64,000 nt of DNA, from positions 616,867 through 680,866 of the forward strand of contig NZ_JAHUZB010000002.1 in assembly GCF_019218635.1 (NCBI RefSeq). The letters are read 5' to 3'. The stretch is from Enterococcus alishanensis (lineage in GTDB: Bacteria; Bacillota; Bacilli; Lactobacillales; Enterococcaceae). This document shows positions 52,439-62,640 of this stretch, one piece after another. The translations under genes and the position numbers were made by a program. Each line of letters begins with the position of its first letter. Position 1 is the first letter of the stretch. Under the pieces are notes generated by a model, which saw nothing but the letters and a program-made list of their open reading frames with translations, was not told where the DNA came from and ran no database searches.

Positions 52439-53693
52439 AGACTAACAAGCTATACAACATTTTATTTTGACTTAAATCAATGTACTGAGGATCAAATTTT
52501 TTCAAATTAGTCAGTAACTTATCTAAATCAGCTGCATTTTGTAATAAAATTCCTAACAAAACTGGACCAGTTCCACGATTGATTTTTTTAGTATATTCAA
52601 AACGTGTAATGTCATCTTCAGGGCCTAGAACCGATTGAACAAATTCCTTAGTTGCACCAGGTCTTTGAGGGAAATTCACTACAAAATAATGTTTTAATCC
52701 CTCATAAACAAGTGACCGCTCATCAATCTCAGCCATCCGATTAATATCATTGTTTCCACCACTGATGACACAGATAACCGTCTTCCCTTTAATTTCTTCT
52801 TTCAACAGCTCCAAAGCTGCTACACTTAAAGCTCCTGCTGGTTCGGCAACAATTGCTTGTTTTCCATATAGTGATAAAATAGTCGAACATACTAAACCTT
52901 CATCAACAGCGACTAATTGATCGACTTGTTTTTTTGCATGCTGATAAGTCTGCTGACCAACTTTTTTGACTGCTGCGCCATCGACAAATTTTTCAATTTC
53001 AGATAATTCAATTGGTTCACCTTGATCAAAAGCTGCTTGCATAGAAGCTGCCCCAGCAGGTTCCACTCCAATAATTTTTGTAGAAGGTTCGGTATTTTTT
53101 ACATAAGATGAAACACCACTGATTAATCCTCCGCCACCAATCGCACAGACGACATAATCAGGTTTGAAGCCTTCTTGCAACGCATCTGTCATCATTTCTA
53201 AAGCCAAAGTACCTTGACCAGCAATAATTGCCTGATCATCGAAAGGATCAATAAAAGTTTTTCCATTTTCTTCGGTAAATTGTCTTGCAGCTGTAGCAGC
53301 TGCATCAAAAGTATCCCCTACTAGGTGGATCGTTACGTCATCCCCACCAAAGAAGCGAACTTGTCCTACCTTTTGTTGAGGTGTAGTGACTGGCATAAAA
53401 ATATCAGCTTGAGCTTTCAATTCGTGACAAGTAAAGGCCACCCCTTGAGCATGGTTTCCAGCACTAGCACAAACAACTCCTTTCGCTAAATCTTCGGCAG
53501 AAAGTCGTTTGATTGCATAATAAGCACCACGTAATTTAAAAGATCGAACTTTTTGTAAATCTTCCCTTTTTAGTAAAACATTGGCTTGATATTTTTCTGA
53601 TAAATATCGGTCATGTTGCAATGGCGTTCGTGTTACAGCCTGTTTAATTGTTTGAAAGGCTTCACGAACATCTTGATCAGTTACTAAATCCAA
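52437..53693 (-). CDS. ilvA: Threonine ammonia-lyase (threonine deaminase)
   Basis: Converts threonine to 2-oxobutanoate, the entry to isoleucine. About 418 aa: PLP lysine in [12 protein letters not shown] (~residue 53), [11 protein letters not shown] phosphate loop GGGGLISG, and a C-terminal ACT-like regulatory domain ([16 protein letters not shown]). TTG 53693 is the best start because GAGGTGA lies just upstream; the GTG at 53702 is part of that site. Last gene of ilvDBNCA, closed by a terminator. Confidence 0.92.
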   Translation of the reverse strand: MDLVTDQDVREAFQTIKQAVTRTPLQHDRYLSEKYQANVLLKREDLQKVRSFKLRGAYYAIKRLSAEDLAKGVVCASAGNHAQGVAFTCHELKAQADIFMPVTTPQQKVGQVRFFGGDDVTIHLVGDTFDAAATAARQFTEENGKTFIDPFDDQAIIAGQGTLALEMMTDALQEGFKPDYVVCAIGGGGLISGVSSYVKNTEPSTKIIGVEPAGAASMQAAFDQGEPIELSEIEKFVDGAAVKKVGQQTYQHAKKQVDQLVAVDEGLVCSTILSLYGKQAIVAEPAGALSVAALELLKEEIKGKTVICVISGGNNDINRMAEIDERSLVYEGLKHYFVVNFPQRPGATKEFVQSVLGPEDDITRFEYTKKINRGTGPVLLGILLQNAADLDKLLTNLKKFDPQYIDLSQNKMLYSLLV

Positions 53694-53704
53694 AAGCTTC
53701 ACCT

Positions 53705-54700
<996 letters not shown>

Positions 54701-54750
54701 CTACGATTCCTCCATTTTTTGCTTAATATCTATTAAAAGCACTGCTGCTG

Positions 54751-55227
54751 TTAACCACGTCTAAATCCAGTAATTCCTGTTCTTGCTAATTTTTTAATGC
54801 CATAAGGTTGAAGTACTTCAATGCAAGCATTGACTTTTTCTGCCGATCCGGCTACTTGGACGACAATCGTTTTTAATGCCACATCGACAACATCAGCTCG
54901 AAAAGGTTCAATTACGGCCTGTACTTCTGAGCGCTGAGTGGCGGGAGCATTAACTTTAATCAATGCCAATTCCCGTTCTAAGTGGGGCTCATCAGTGATA
55001 TCCGAAACTTTTAAGACTGGAATTTGTTTGTTTAATTGTTTGGTTACTTGCTCAATTTCTGCCAAGTCATCCGCTTGGACTACAAAAGTCATTTGGGAAA
55101 AATTTTTTCGTTCAGTTTTACCAACTGAGATACTGTCGATATTGACTTGCCGTCGATTTAATACGCCCGTCATTCTACCTAGTACACCAGACTCATCTTG
55201 AACAATTGCTGTAATCATTCTGCGCAT
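54751..55227 (-). CDS. ilvN: Acetolactate synthase small (regulatory) subunit
   Basis: 158 aa, two ACT-type domains: RRMITAIVQDESGVLGRMTG at the N terminus binds valine in homologues, then KVSDITDEPHLERELALIKV. Stimulates the large subunit and confers valine feedback. Starts directly after the ilvB stop, with GGGAG in the ilvB end. Confidence 0.95.
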   Translation of the reverse strand: MRRMITAIVQDESGVLGRMTGVLNRRQVNIDSISVGKTERKNFSQMTFVVQADDLAEIEQVTKQLNKQIPVLKVSDITDEPHLERELALIKVNAPATQRSEVQAVIEPFRADVVDVALKTIVVQVAGSAEKVNACIEVLQPYGIKKLARTGITGFRRG

Positions 55228-56934
55228 TTATTCAACTCCCAACATTTGATCATTTGGTTGACCTGCTGGAACCATTGGTAAAACATGTTCACGATTATCC
55301 ACTAAAACTTCAATTAAAGCAGGACCTTCACAAGAAAATGCTTCCTGCAATTGTTCCATCAAATTTTCTGGTTCAGTAATTTTGAAGCTTGCTAAATCAT
55401 AGGCCTCAGCAATTTTGCAGAAGTTTGGTTGATGAGTAAACTCTGATCGTGAACGTCTTTCATTAAAGAAACGTTCTTGCCACTGACGAACCATTCCTAA
55501 CGAACGATTGTTTAGTAAAACAAATTTAATAGATAAATTATTTTCCACTAAGATCGCCATTTCTTGATTGGTCATTTGAAAGCCACCATCACCTACAAAA
55601 ACGATCACTTCTTTTTCAGGATGAGCTATTTTCGCACCAATACCTGCTGGAATACCATAACCCATCGTGCCAAGTCCACCACTAGTGATCAATTGTCGCG
55701 GGAAATTAAAAGGATAGAATTGGGCTGTCCACATTTGATGCTGACCAACATCGGTGGCGACATAGGCCTGACCATTGGTTATTTCACCTACTAATTCAAT
55801 CACTTGCTGTGGCTTAATCGATGTTTGACTTAGTTGATAATGATAAGGATGAGCTATTTTATTTGCCAACGTTTTCTCTAACCAAGCTTCCTGTTTTGGC
55901 TGATTCATTTCATACGTTAACATTTCTTTTAAAGCTTCTTTAGCGTCAGCCACAATCGGAATATCTACGGCAATAACCTTTCCGATTTCACCAGGATCAA
56001 TATTAACTTGAGCAATTTTTGCATGAGGGGCAAAATTTTCAGCTGAAGTTGCCAAACGATCATCAAAGCGACTGCCGATATTAATTAACAAGTCAGCTTC
56101 CATTAAAGCCATATTAGCTGCATAAGTTCCATGCATACCGCCCATTCCTAGAAATAATTCATGTTTGCTGGGTAGAATCCCTAAACCTAATAAAGTCGCC
56201 ACCGTGGGTAATTGATATTTCTCAACAAACTGTAAGAATTCTGCTTGTGCCTCAGCGGCTGTTACCCCAGCGCCAACTAAGACAACCGGTTTTTTTGCTT
56301 TTTCCAACTGGTTCATCAAACGAGTCAACTGCAATTTAGAAGGCTGCGTATTTGGTTGGTAGCTTTCTAAAAAAACAACATTGTCTTTACTTGGATCACA
56401 TTTAGCTACTGTCATATCTTTTGGTAAATCAATTACTACCGGTCCTTTTCGACCAGTCGTAGCCACATGAAAGGCTTCATTGACAATTCTAGGGATATCT
56501 TCAACTTTTCTCACTTGATAATTGTGTTTGGTAATTGGTAATGTGATGCCTAAAATGTCTGCTTCTTGAAAAGCATCTTTACCAATTCCCGGAGTTCCAA
56601 CTTGTCCCGTTATGACAACTAAAGGCAACGAATCACTCATAGCATCTGCAATTCCAGTCACTACATTCGTAGCTCCTGGACCACTTGTCACTAATACGAC
56701 TCCAGGTTTTCCAGTGGCTTTTGCATACCCTTCAGCTGCATGAACAGCACCTTGCTCGTGACGAGTTAAGATATTGGGAATTTTTTCATCATACAAAGTA
56801 TCATATAAAGGTAATACCGCACCGCCCGGATAACCGAAAATCATTTCTACATTTTGCTTTATTAAAGTATCAATTAAAATCTCTGCACCATTTTGTTTAG
56901 CTTCTGGCATGAAAGCTGGATCAATTTTTTCCAT
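55228..56934 (-). CDS. ilvB: Acetolactate synthase large (catalytic) subunit
   Basis: ThDP- and FAD-dependent condensation of pyruvate (or 2-oxobutanoate). 568 aa: catalytic Glu in RHEQGAVHAAEGYA, FAD region GMGGMHGTYAANMA, ThDP motif GDGGFQMTNQE. I set the start at ATG 56934 with AGGAGG seven bases upstream; a longer frame to 57015 would overlap ilvD and adds a non-homologous extension. With IlvN it forms the feedback-sensitive AHAS rather than the catabolic AlsS. Confidence 0.96.
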   Translation of the reverse strand: MEKIDPAFMPEAKQNGAEILIDTLIKQNVEMIFGYPGGAVLPLYDTLYDEKIPNILTRHEQGAVHAAEGYAKATGKPGVVLVTSGPGATNVVTGIADAMSDSLPLVVITGQVGTPGIGKDAFQEADILGITLPITKHNYQVRKVEDIPRIVNEAFHVATTGRKGPVVIDLPKDMTVAKCDPSKDNVVFLESYQPNTQPSKLQLTRLMNQLEKAKKPVVLVGAGVTAAEAQAEFLQFVEKYQLPTVATLLGLGILPSKHELFLGMGGMHGTYAANMALMEADLLINIGSRFDDRLATSAENFAPHAKIAQVNIDPGEIGKVIAVDIPIVADAKEALKEMLTYEMNQPKQEAWLEKTLANKIAHPYHYQLSQTSIKPQQVIELVGEITNGQAYVATDVGQHQMWTAQFYPFNFPRQLITSGGLGTMGYGIPAGIGAKIAHPEKEVIVFVGDGGFQMTNQEMAILVENNLSIKFVLLNNRSLGMVRQWQERFFNERRSRSEFTHQPNFCKIAEAYDLASFKITEPENLMEQLQEAFSCEGPALIEVLVDNREHVLPMVPAGQPNDQMLGVE

Positions 56935-56945
56935 TAGCAATCCTC

Positions 56946-58628
56946 CTACTCTGGTAATTTCATAATGCCGCCTGTATGGGCTGAAGTAACTAAGGCTGAA
57001 TAACGACCCAGCCAACCAGTCTTCACTTTAGGTACAAATTTTTGTTGCTGGTCTTTTCGTTTGGCTAAAACCTCATCACTCACGTTTAAATTTAAATGAC
57101 GATTTGTTAAATCAATCGTGATTTCATCTCCATCTTCCACTAAAGCAATCGGACCACCGCTAGCAGCTTCTGGTGAAATATGTCCTACAGCAATTCCACG
57201 TGTCGCCCCAGAAAACCGACCGTCTGTAATTAGTGCAACATCTTTTCCTAAACCACGTCCCACAATACTTGACGTTGGCGCCAACATTTCCGGCATTCCC
57301 GGACCACCTTTTGGTCCTTCATAGCGAATAACCACCACATGACCAGCTTTAACTGTATGGTCATCAATTGCTGCTACTGCATCATCATGAGAATCAAAAC
57401 AAATCGCTTCTCCAGTAAAAGTTTTAATGCTGGCATCAACACCACCAACTTTAATTACACTGCCTTCTGGTGCCAAATTACCATATAATATTGATAAACC
57501 ACCAACCGGACTATACGGATTTTCTTTTGGATGAATGACTTCAGGATTTTGAATTGTCCTTTTAGCAACATTTTCTCGTAATGTTTTTCCTGAAACAGTG
57601 ATTCGATCCGGATGAATCGCGCCATCAATATCAACCAATTCATGAATAATAGCTGAAACACCACCTGCTTCGTGAACATCATGCATTGAGTAAGCAGAAG
57701 ATGGAGCAATTTTAGATAAATAAGGAACTTTTTCCGCGATACTATTAACTGCTTCTAGGTCATAATCAATTTCAGCTTCATTGGCAATTGCTAACGTATG
57801 AAGAACGGTATTTGTAGAGCCACCCATTGCCATATCCAAAGCAAACGCATCGTCAATTGCCTCTTTTGTTACAATATCTCTCGGTTTGATTTGTTTTTTA
57901 ACTAAATCCATTAAATGAACAGCTGATTCTTTGACTAATTCTTTGCGTTCTTCCGAGACTGCCAAAATAGTGCCATTTCCAGGTAAAGCAAGACCTAACA
58001 TTTCTAACAAACAATTCATAGAGTTTGCTGTAAACATTCCGGCACAAGAACCACAAGTCGGACAAGCGTTTTGCTCCATAAATAAAAAGTCTTTTTCATT
58101 CATTTTGCCATCTTTAAAGGCACCCACTGCTTCAAACATTGAAGATAAAGTAGTTTGATGGCCAGTCGGATCCACTCCAGCTTTCATGGGACCACCTGAG
58201 CAAAAAATTGAAGGCACATTGGTTCTCATAGCTGCCATAATCATTCCAGGAGTTATTTTGTCACAATTAGGAATATAAAAAACGCCATCAAACCAGTGAG
58301 CATTAATTACCGTTTCAGCAGAATCTGCAATTAACTCTCGGCTAGGTAGCGAATACCGCATACCAATATGTCCCATCGCTATGCCATCATCCACACCAAT
58401 CGTATTAAACTCAAAAGGAATCCCACCAGCTTCTCGAATCGCTTCTTTGGCAACATCAGCCAATTCTCTTAAATGGACATGACCAGGAACAATATCAATA
58501 TAAGAATTACAAATAGCAATAAATGGTTTATTCATCTCCTCGATATTTTTCACTTGACCCGTTGCATAAAGTAAACTTCTAGCTGGTGCTGCATCAATAC
58601 CTTTTTTAATTTTATCGCTTCTCATCAT
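56946..58628 (-). CDS. ilvD: Dihydroxy-acid dehydratase
   Basis: Fe-S dehydratase giving the 2-oxoacids of valine and isoleucine. 560 aa with the cluster cysteines in NCDKITPGM and [19 protein letters not shown] and the substrate motif GRFSGATRG. Two consecutive ATGs (58628, 58625); GGAG fits the second slightly better. First gene of ilvDBNCA, behind an attenuator leader. No ilvE or leu genes are in the window. Confidence 0.97.
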   Translation of the reverse strand: MMRSDKIKKGIDAAPARSLLYATGQVKNIEEMNKPFIAICNSYIDIVPGHVHLRELADVAKEAIREAGGIPFEFNTIGVDDGIAMGHIGMRYSLPSRELIADSAETVINAHWFDGVFYIPNCDKITPGMIMAAMRTNVPSIFCSGGPMKAGVDPTGHQTTLSSMFEAVGAFKDGKMNEKDFLFMEQNACPTCGSCAGMFTANSMNCLLEMLGLALPGNGTILAVSEERKELVKESAVHLMDLVKKQIKPRDIVTKEAIDDAFALDMAMGGSTNTVLHTLAIANEAEIDYDLEAVNSIAEKVPYLSKIAPSSAYSMHDVHEAGGVSAIIHELVDIDGAIHPDRITVSGKTLRENVAKRTIQNPEVIHPKENPYSPVGGLSILYGNLAPEGSVIKVGGVDASIKTFTGEAICFDSHDDAVAAIDDHTVKAGHVVVIRYEGPKGGPGMPEMLAPTSSIVGRGLGKDVALITDGRFSGATRGIAVGHISPEAASGGPIALVEDGDEITIDLTNRHLNLNVSDEVLAKRKDQQQKFVPKVKTGWLGRYSALVTSAHTGGIMKLPE

Positions 58629-58643
58629 TCCATCTCCTTCAAC

Positions 58644-58679
58644 AAAAAAAGCATCCCAGATAATAACTGGGATGCTTTT
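58644..58679 (-). terminator. ilv attenuator terminator
   Basis: Minus-strand GCATCCCAG pairs perfectly with CTGGGATGC, loop seven bases, then seven T, 16 bases before ilvD. Its left arm GCATCCC can alternatively pair with GGGAT...TGC about ten bases upstream (an antiterminator). Confidence 0.85.
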
Positions 58680-58741
58680 GCAAGAATCCCGATTCTACAC
58701 GAATAGGACTCAAACAATTCGGAAAACTTCTCCTGAATGTT

Positions 58742-58798
58742 CTAAGTCCTGCACCTAATTAATAAGACGATTAAAAATTCTCTATTAAGTCTACGCAT
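58742..58798 (-). CDS. ilv operon leader peptide, 18 aa
   Basis: ATG 58798 has AAAGGAG nine bases upstream and the frame reads MRRLNREFLIVLLIRCRT then TAG. The run Leu-Ile-Val-Leu-Leu-Ile at residues 9-14 places the codons of all three branched-chain amino acids consecutively, the hallmark of ribosome-mediated attenuation. It lies between the promoter and the attenuator terminator. Stalling when Ile, Val or Leu is scarce would favour the antiterminator. Confidence 0.85.
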   Translation of the reverse strand: MRRLNREFLIVLLIRCRT

Positions 58799-58836
58799 TG
58801 AAATCGGCTCCTTTTTTTAAAAAATTGATTTTTTAT

Positions 58837-58865
58837 ACTATACCTTTACTAAAATTAAAAGTCAA
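58837..58865 (-). promoter_or_regulatory. Promoter of ilvDBNCA
   Basis: Minus-strand TTGACT (58860-58865), 17-bp spacer, TATAGT (58837-58842). Transcription would start near 58830, about 32 bases before the leader peptide. Confidence 0.75.
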
Positions 58866-59322
58866 TGAGTTTTTATTTACAAAAACCTTTTTTTCTAATT
58901 GTAAGCTAATCAAAACCTCATCCGCTTTCATTCTATCCTCCAATTATCTAAAATTTAAATAATGAATAGTAAAAAAAAATGTACTAATAGATAATCGCGC
59001 TCTTTTACATTGCAAAAATATACGGTAATTTCAAGATAATTGATAATTAAGATGGATTAATCCACAAGAAATTTTTTTGCAAAAAATTCTAATATTGAAT
59101 AAAAAAAGACCCCAACAAAAGTTGAGTCTAACGATGAGTTTATATTAATAAATATCAAATCCATTAAAATCTATATATAAAAAGCCTACTCCAAATTAAT
59201 TTTTAATTACTCGTAATAAGCTTCTTTTTTTATTCCTGGATAGATTCTAATTTCAAAATTACATCAATAGTTTGGTTAAATTATCAATACCTTTACTTAG
59301 TTTTATTTAAGATTTTTTTCAA
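58866..59322. other. AT-rich intergenic stretch with a fossil terminator/tRNA fragment
   Basis: No convincing gene. A 32-codon minus-strand frame (58833-58931) with GGAGG before its ATG overlaps the ilv promoter and is unproven. At 59098-59137 a degraded copy of the tRNA-His terminator is followed by AACGATGAG, resembling the 3' end of tRNA-His. Confidence 0.5.
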
Positions 59323-59352
59323 TAAAAAAAGACTCAACAAAAAATTGAGTCT
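59323..59352 (-). terminator. Terminator after tRNA-His (left copy)
   Basis: AGACTCAA pairs with TTGAGTCT on the minus strand, then seven T, four bases beyond the tRNA. Confidence 0.8.
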
Positions 59353-59432
59353 AGAGGGCGAACGATGGGAATCGAACCCACGAGTGCCGGAGCCACAATC
59401 CGGTGCGTTAACCACTTCGCCACGATCGCCAT
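59353..59432. repeat. 80-bp direct repeat containing tRNA-His, left copy
   Basis: Identical base for base to 63921-64000, where the window ends, so the repeat may be longer. The preceding base differs (T against A). Copies are 4,568 bp apart. Confidence 0.95.
59357..59430 (-). tRNA. tRNA-His (GTG), left copy
   Basis: Minus-strand cloverleaf with anticodon GTG in GGATTGTGGCTCC, T-loop GGTTCGATTCCC, D-arm GGCGAAGTGGTTAACGC and the extra G(-1):C73 pair typical of tRNA-His. CCA is not encoded. The acceptor stem has a T-T mismatch at pair 5:68, also present in the other copy. Confidence 0.93.
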
Positions 59433-59492
59433 GGCATCATTTAAATAATTCAAAGAAAAAAATAAGATATATTGATATCACATCTTCGTCAA

Positions 59493-59548
59493 TACCAGCG
59501 GGCGAGTCGAACCGGCACACTCGTGAGGGAACTGAATTTTGAGCTGTT
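59493..59548 (-). pseudogene. Degraded tRNA-Leu (CAA) remnant
   Basis: Aligns to the 3' two-thirds of the intact tRNA-Leu at 63634-63717: shared GTCGAACCGGCAC (T-arm), CGTGAGGG (variable arm) and ATTTTGAG (anticodon CAA). The left acceptor and D-arm are lost and several stem bases have changed, so it cannot fold. Confidence 0.75.
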
Positions 59549-60091
59549 CAATAAATCCAATTTGAACCCCTTATAGCCGAAAAAGATGCATATATCAATA
59601 TTTTTAACCAGTTTTGATTGGTTTGTTTAATCTGTTATCGAAGACTTCTAGAAAACCATCATAAAACACTGTTTTTAAAGATTTTTTTAACAGGCATGAT
59701 AGCTATTTATGTGGTGTAAATAGTTATTTTATATGCCTTCTAGATTATCAACTATATTAGAATAGCATTTCTCCTAGTAATTGTCTACAACAAATCCCTA
59801 ATTTATCGCATATTTAGCTTAGATGTTTGACTACTTCCTATAATTTCCCAATCAGCAAGCAAAGTTTCTATTATTAAGGCATGAATTAAGGTAGATACTC
59901 TGAAATTGACATTAAAAGCCACTGAAAGTTGAAGTTAACTATACATAAATACACCATAGATAGTTCAGCTAATTACCATCGTAATTTTTGCTCTAAGATG
60001 GGCTAATGCTTATTGGTAATTCCAAATTCAACTAATTATTTCATCAATTAAATTATTGTGACTAACCATTTTATTAAACACAGAAGACTTT
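59549..60091. other. Non-coding stretch with a long imperfect hairpin
   Basis: No gene that I can support. At 59692-59738 AGGCAT...ATGCCT encloses AGCTATTTA/TAAATAGTT, a ~47-base imperfect hairpin. The rest is AT-rich with scattered stops in all frames. Confidence 0.4.
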
Positions 60092-60631
60092 TTAAAATGA
60101 TGAATTAGGTTCCTTTAGAAACGCTAACTCTTCTGGTGTTGAAGAACGATTCAGTACAGCATTCCTATGAGGATATCGTCCAAAGCGTTCAATAATATCG
60201 CGGTGGCGTTTTTCAAAATCTAGATTGTTTTCCATGCCAGGTTCTGAGAATAGTGTCAATGCTTGCTGATGAATAGCTAGCGATTCAGAATGCATAAATG
60301 GCATATAAACAAACGATCTCTCCTCCACAGTCAACTCGTTTAACTCATCTTTGCCAATTGCTTCTTGGGCTAAGACTAAAGCCATACCATCATAAGCAAA
60401 AGATCGAGGATCATCACGGAATAGATTACGGGAAAATTGATCCAAAACCAAAATCTCAGCCAATCTTCCTTGAATAGTATCCCTCCAGAAAGCTTTCTCT
60501 CCTTGAGACACCTGTTTGTGTAAAGCTCCAAAACGTTCATTAATTGTTTGATCAAAAACCTCATCTTTTTTAAACCATTGCTCTGTTGTTGACTCTGTAA
60601 ACCAAAAATCCAATACTGTTTGACTCTCCAT
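60092..60631 (-). CDS. DUF924 family protein
   Basis: 179 aa with the family layout: VLDFWF at the start, QWFKKDEVFDQTINERF, then GRLAEILVLDQFSRNLFRD and a C-terminal FGRYPHRNAVLNR. DUF924 proteins are soluble, helical and related to TPR folds; no activity is established. Complete, with AAAGGAGG before ATG 60631. An isolated chromosomal-type gene inside the eroded region. Confidence 0.88.
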   Translation of the reverse strand: MESQTVLDFWFTESTTEQWFKKDEVFDQTINERFGALHKQVSQGEKAFWRDTIQGRLAEILVLDQFSRNLFRDDPRSFAYDGMALVLAQEAIGKDELNELTVEERSFVYMPFMHSESLAIHQQALTLFSEPGMENNLDFEKRHRDIIERFGRYPHRNAVLNRSSTPEELAFLKEPNSSF

Positions 60632-60871
60632 CGTTGTTTCCTCCTTTTGAAATAAATATCACTGCTCATTAACTACGAATAATCAATGTGAATAAAACAA
60701 TTATCCTGTACTTGTACTTACCTTCTATGTAAACTCTTAAAGTTTTACTCCCTAGCATAAATCCTTTAAAGAAACCACATAGCTTATACGAATATATTCT
60801 TCCATACTTCAAGATACACCGAATCACTATAAAGTTAACTATTAAAGAAAAATTTTCAAATAATTATTGAT

Positions 60872-61282
60872 CTACTTTATCTTATTTAATAATTTCACGA
60901 AATCTTTATGATGGTTTTTATTGCCTAATACTTTGCTTGAGACATTAAACTGAACCACATTGTCCTTCAAATCAGTAATTGAAATACTGTACAGTAGAAA
61001 ATTTTTCTTAATGATAAAATCAGCAATGTCATCTCGATAGATAACTGAGACATTATCCACTAATTTACCCAATTGATTGACAGGTAATATTTTAATATCC
61101 TTTTCACTAATGGCTAACCACGCGCCTTGAACTATATAATTGTCCAAATTCAAATAATTCATTCGTACATATAATGGCTGGGTTGTTTTCAAAGTTACAT
61201 ATATTATTAACTCTTCTCCACTATAAATCTCTAACTCTTTTAAGAAAGAGATAATTTCATCATGTTGAACTATTAATCCCAT
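60872..61282 (-). CDS. Hypothetical protein, 136 aa
   Basis: 136 aa, no recognised domain, no membrane segment. It begins MGLIVQHDEIISFLKELEIY; the beta-rich centre (ELIIYVTLKTTQPLYVRMNY, then NVSVIYRDDIADFI) suggests a small barrel-like fold. AGAGGT precedes ATG 61282. Intact frame in a decayed neighbourhood, so it may be live. Confidence 0.5.
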   Translation of the reverse strand: MGLIVQHDEIISFLKELEIYSGEELIIYVTLKTTQPLYVRMNYLNLDNYIVQGAWLAISEKDIKILPVNQLGKLVDNVSVIYRDDIADFIIKKNFLLYSISITDLKDNVVQFNVSSKVLGNKNHHKDFVKLLNKIK

Positions 61283-61514
61283 GCTAACCTCTTTATCACT
61301 TTAGTTAATAACTATTAATAGAATAACAAATATATTTGATAGTAACAAATCAAGCATTTGAAACCCCAGTTCTATCACAATTCACTTTAATGGATCATTA
61401 ATTACATTAAATGGATCACTTATTTAAAATATAATTCTTCTTAGTAGATGATTCTCAAAATATTATCAACCTTATTCTGGACAATTACATAGAGTGATTG
61501 ACAGTTTTATTTAA

Positions 61515-62047
61515 CTTCAACAACAAATTAAAATCTTAACCTTACACTCTGATTTAATAAATCATCTTCCTTACTTAACTCCATATTATAATGGCAGAAA
61601 CGAAGTTAACACTTCTGAAATAATTTCATACAAATTTTTAAAACTAAATACCTTTTTTAGATTTCAACTACGCCAAGATTTTTCAGCTTATCAAAATGAA
61701 CATGAAACTCCAACTTTGAAATTTCATCAATTTCTCAATGAAACATTCCTCACACTCACATACTTTTTTTCTGAATCCTACCAAAACCTGGGAAAAAAAT
61801 TATGCCTCCCAAACAGAGTAATCATTCAGTGGTTAATGTCCATTTACGGCAACCATGAGAATAGCGATTTATGAAGACACTAAAAAGCGATGGATTATTC
61901 CATCCACCACTGAGTATTATGTTAATTCATCAAACAATTCTATCGAGGCCGATAGGATTTCTAGCAAAACCTATTATGTTTACTAATCATTATGTGGACT
62001 TAGTGTTAATAAAGGATTTTATAACTTATTTAATCAGAATTATATAA
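61515..62047 (+). pseudogene. Startless open frame and coupled 58-aa frame, possible gene remnant
   Basis: From 61515 to 61874 one plus-strand frame is open for 119 codons in very AT-rich sequence but has no early start codon; upstream the same frame continues behind a single TAA (61512). Sample residues: YLTPYYNGRNEV, FHQFLNETFLTLTYFF. Its stop overlaps an ATG (ATGA, 61871) opening a 58-codon frame to 62047. No family recognised. Chance openness cannot be excluded. The rest of 61283-62055 holds no gene I can name. Confidence 0.25.
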
Positions 62048-62055
62048 ACTACTAT

Positions 62056-62640
62056 TTAGTGATTCGTAAAAACCTCAGTCAGCATACTAATTACAAAAGT
62101 AAGAATACCTCCCGCAAGTACAAATCCTAATATAATAAGAATTTTAGCTCTAATATCCTTTTTTTGATTTCGTTGCAGCCTTATTTCATCCAAATTACTG
62201 TGTCCTTCAGTGAAAGAAATAATTTCTTTATACGTTTTTATATCGTATTTCTTTTTAGTTTTCTCAATTCTAAATGCAAATATCATAGCAATTCCCCATA
62301 GAGTGACGAAAGGAATAAATCCCCACCAAGAAAAAATTGACATACTAGGCACCCCTATAATTAATGCTAAAACCAAGAAAAGCAACATTTTTTTACTATC
62401 TTGATCCATTCTTTTGCTCGCAATGGTATCTTTCATAGTATCCACGTCTCCTTTAACTAATTCATCTAGTGAGATATCAAAAAGAATACTTAAGGCAACT
62501 AAATTATGAATATCTGGATAGCTTTTATCATTCTCCCATTTTGAAATAGTTTGTCGAGTAACAAAAATTTTTTCAGCCAGCACTTCTTGAGAAAACTTGT
62601 TTATTTCCCGATATTTTTTTAATTGTTTACTAAAGTTCAT
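62056..62640 (-). CDS. XRE-family HTH regulator with C-terminal membrane helices
   Basis: 194 aa: N-terminal HTH_3 domain (LKKYREINKFSQEVLAEKI, VTRQTISKWENDKSYPD, LFDISLDELVKGD) followed by about three membrane helices (LLFLVLALIIGVPSM, GFIPFVTLWGIAMIFAF, ILIILGFVLAGGILTFV). This architecture recurs in Firmicutes as membrane-tethered regulators of unknown signal. AGGAGG precedes ATG 62640. Intact frame. Confidence 0.8.
   Translation of the reverse strand: MNFSKQLKKYREINKFSQEVLAEKIFVTRQTISKWENDKSYPDIHNLVALSILFDISLDELVKGDVDTMKDTIASKRMDQDSKKMLLFLVLALIIGVPSMSIFSWWGFIPFVTLWGIAMIFAFRIEKTKKKYDIKTYKEIISFTEGHSNLDEIRLQRNQKKDIRAKILIILGFVLAGGILTFVISMLTEVFTNH

Noticed and set aside
56935..57015. 27-codon N-terminal extension of ilvB
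   Set aside because: It overlaps the end of ilvD and is not part of the acetolactate synthase family; ATG 56934 has AGGAGG at ideal spacing.
58629..58830. T-box riboswitch in front of ilvD
   Set aside because: The T-box sequence (AGGGTGGNACCGCG type) and specifier stem are absent. A leader peptide with Ile, Val and Leu codons explains the terminator.
59345..59542. 65-codon plus-strand open frame over the left tRNA-His
   Set aside because: It runs antisense through tRNA-His and the tRNA-Leu remnant; no ribosome site or homology, so it is a by-product of tRNA sequence.
61380..61432. AATGGATCA(T/C)TTA repeated twice, as a possible iteron or attachment site
   Set aside because: Only two short imperfect copies in AT-rich DNA, no replication gene nearby; not distinguishable from chance.
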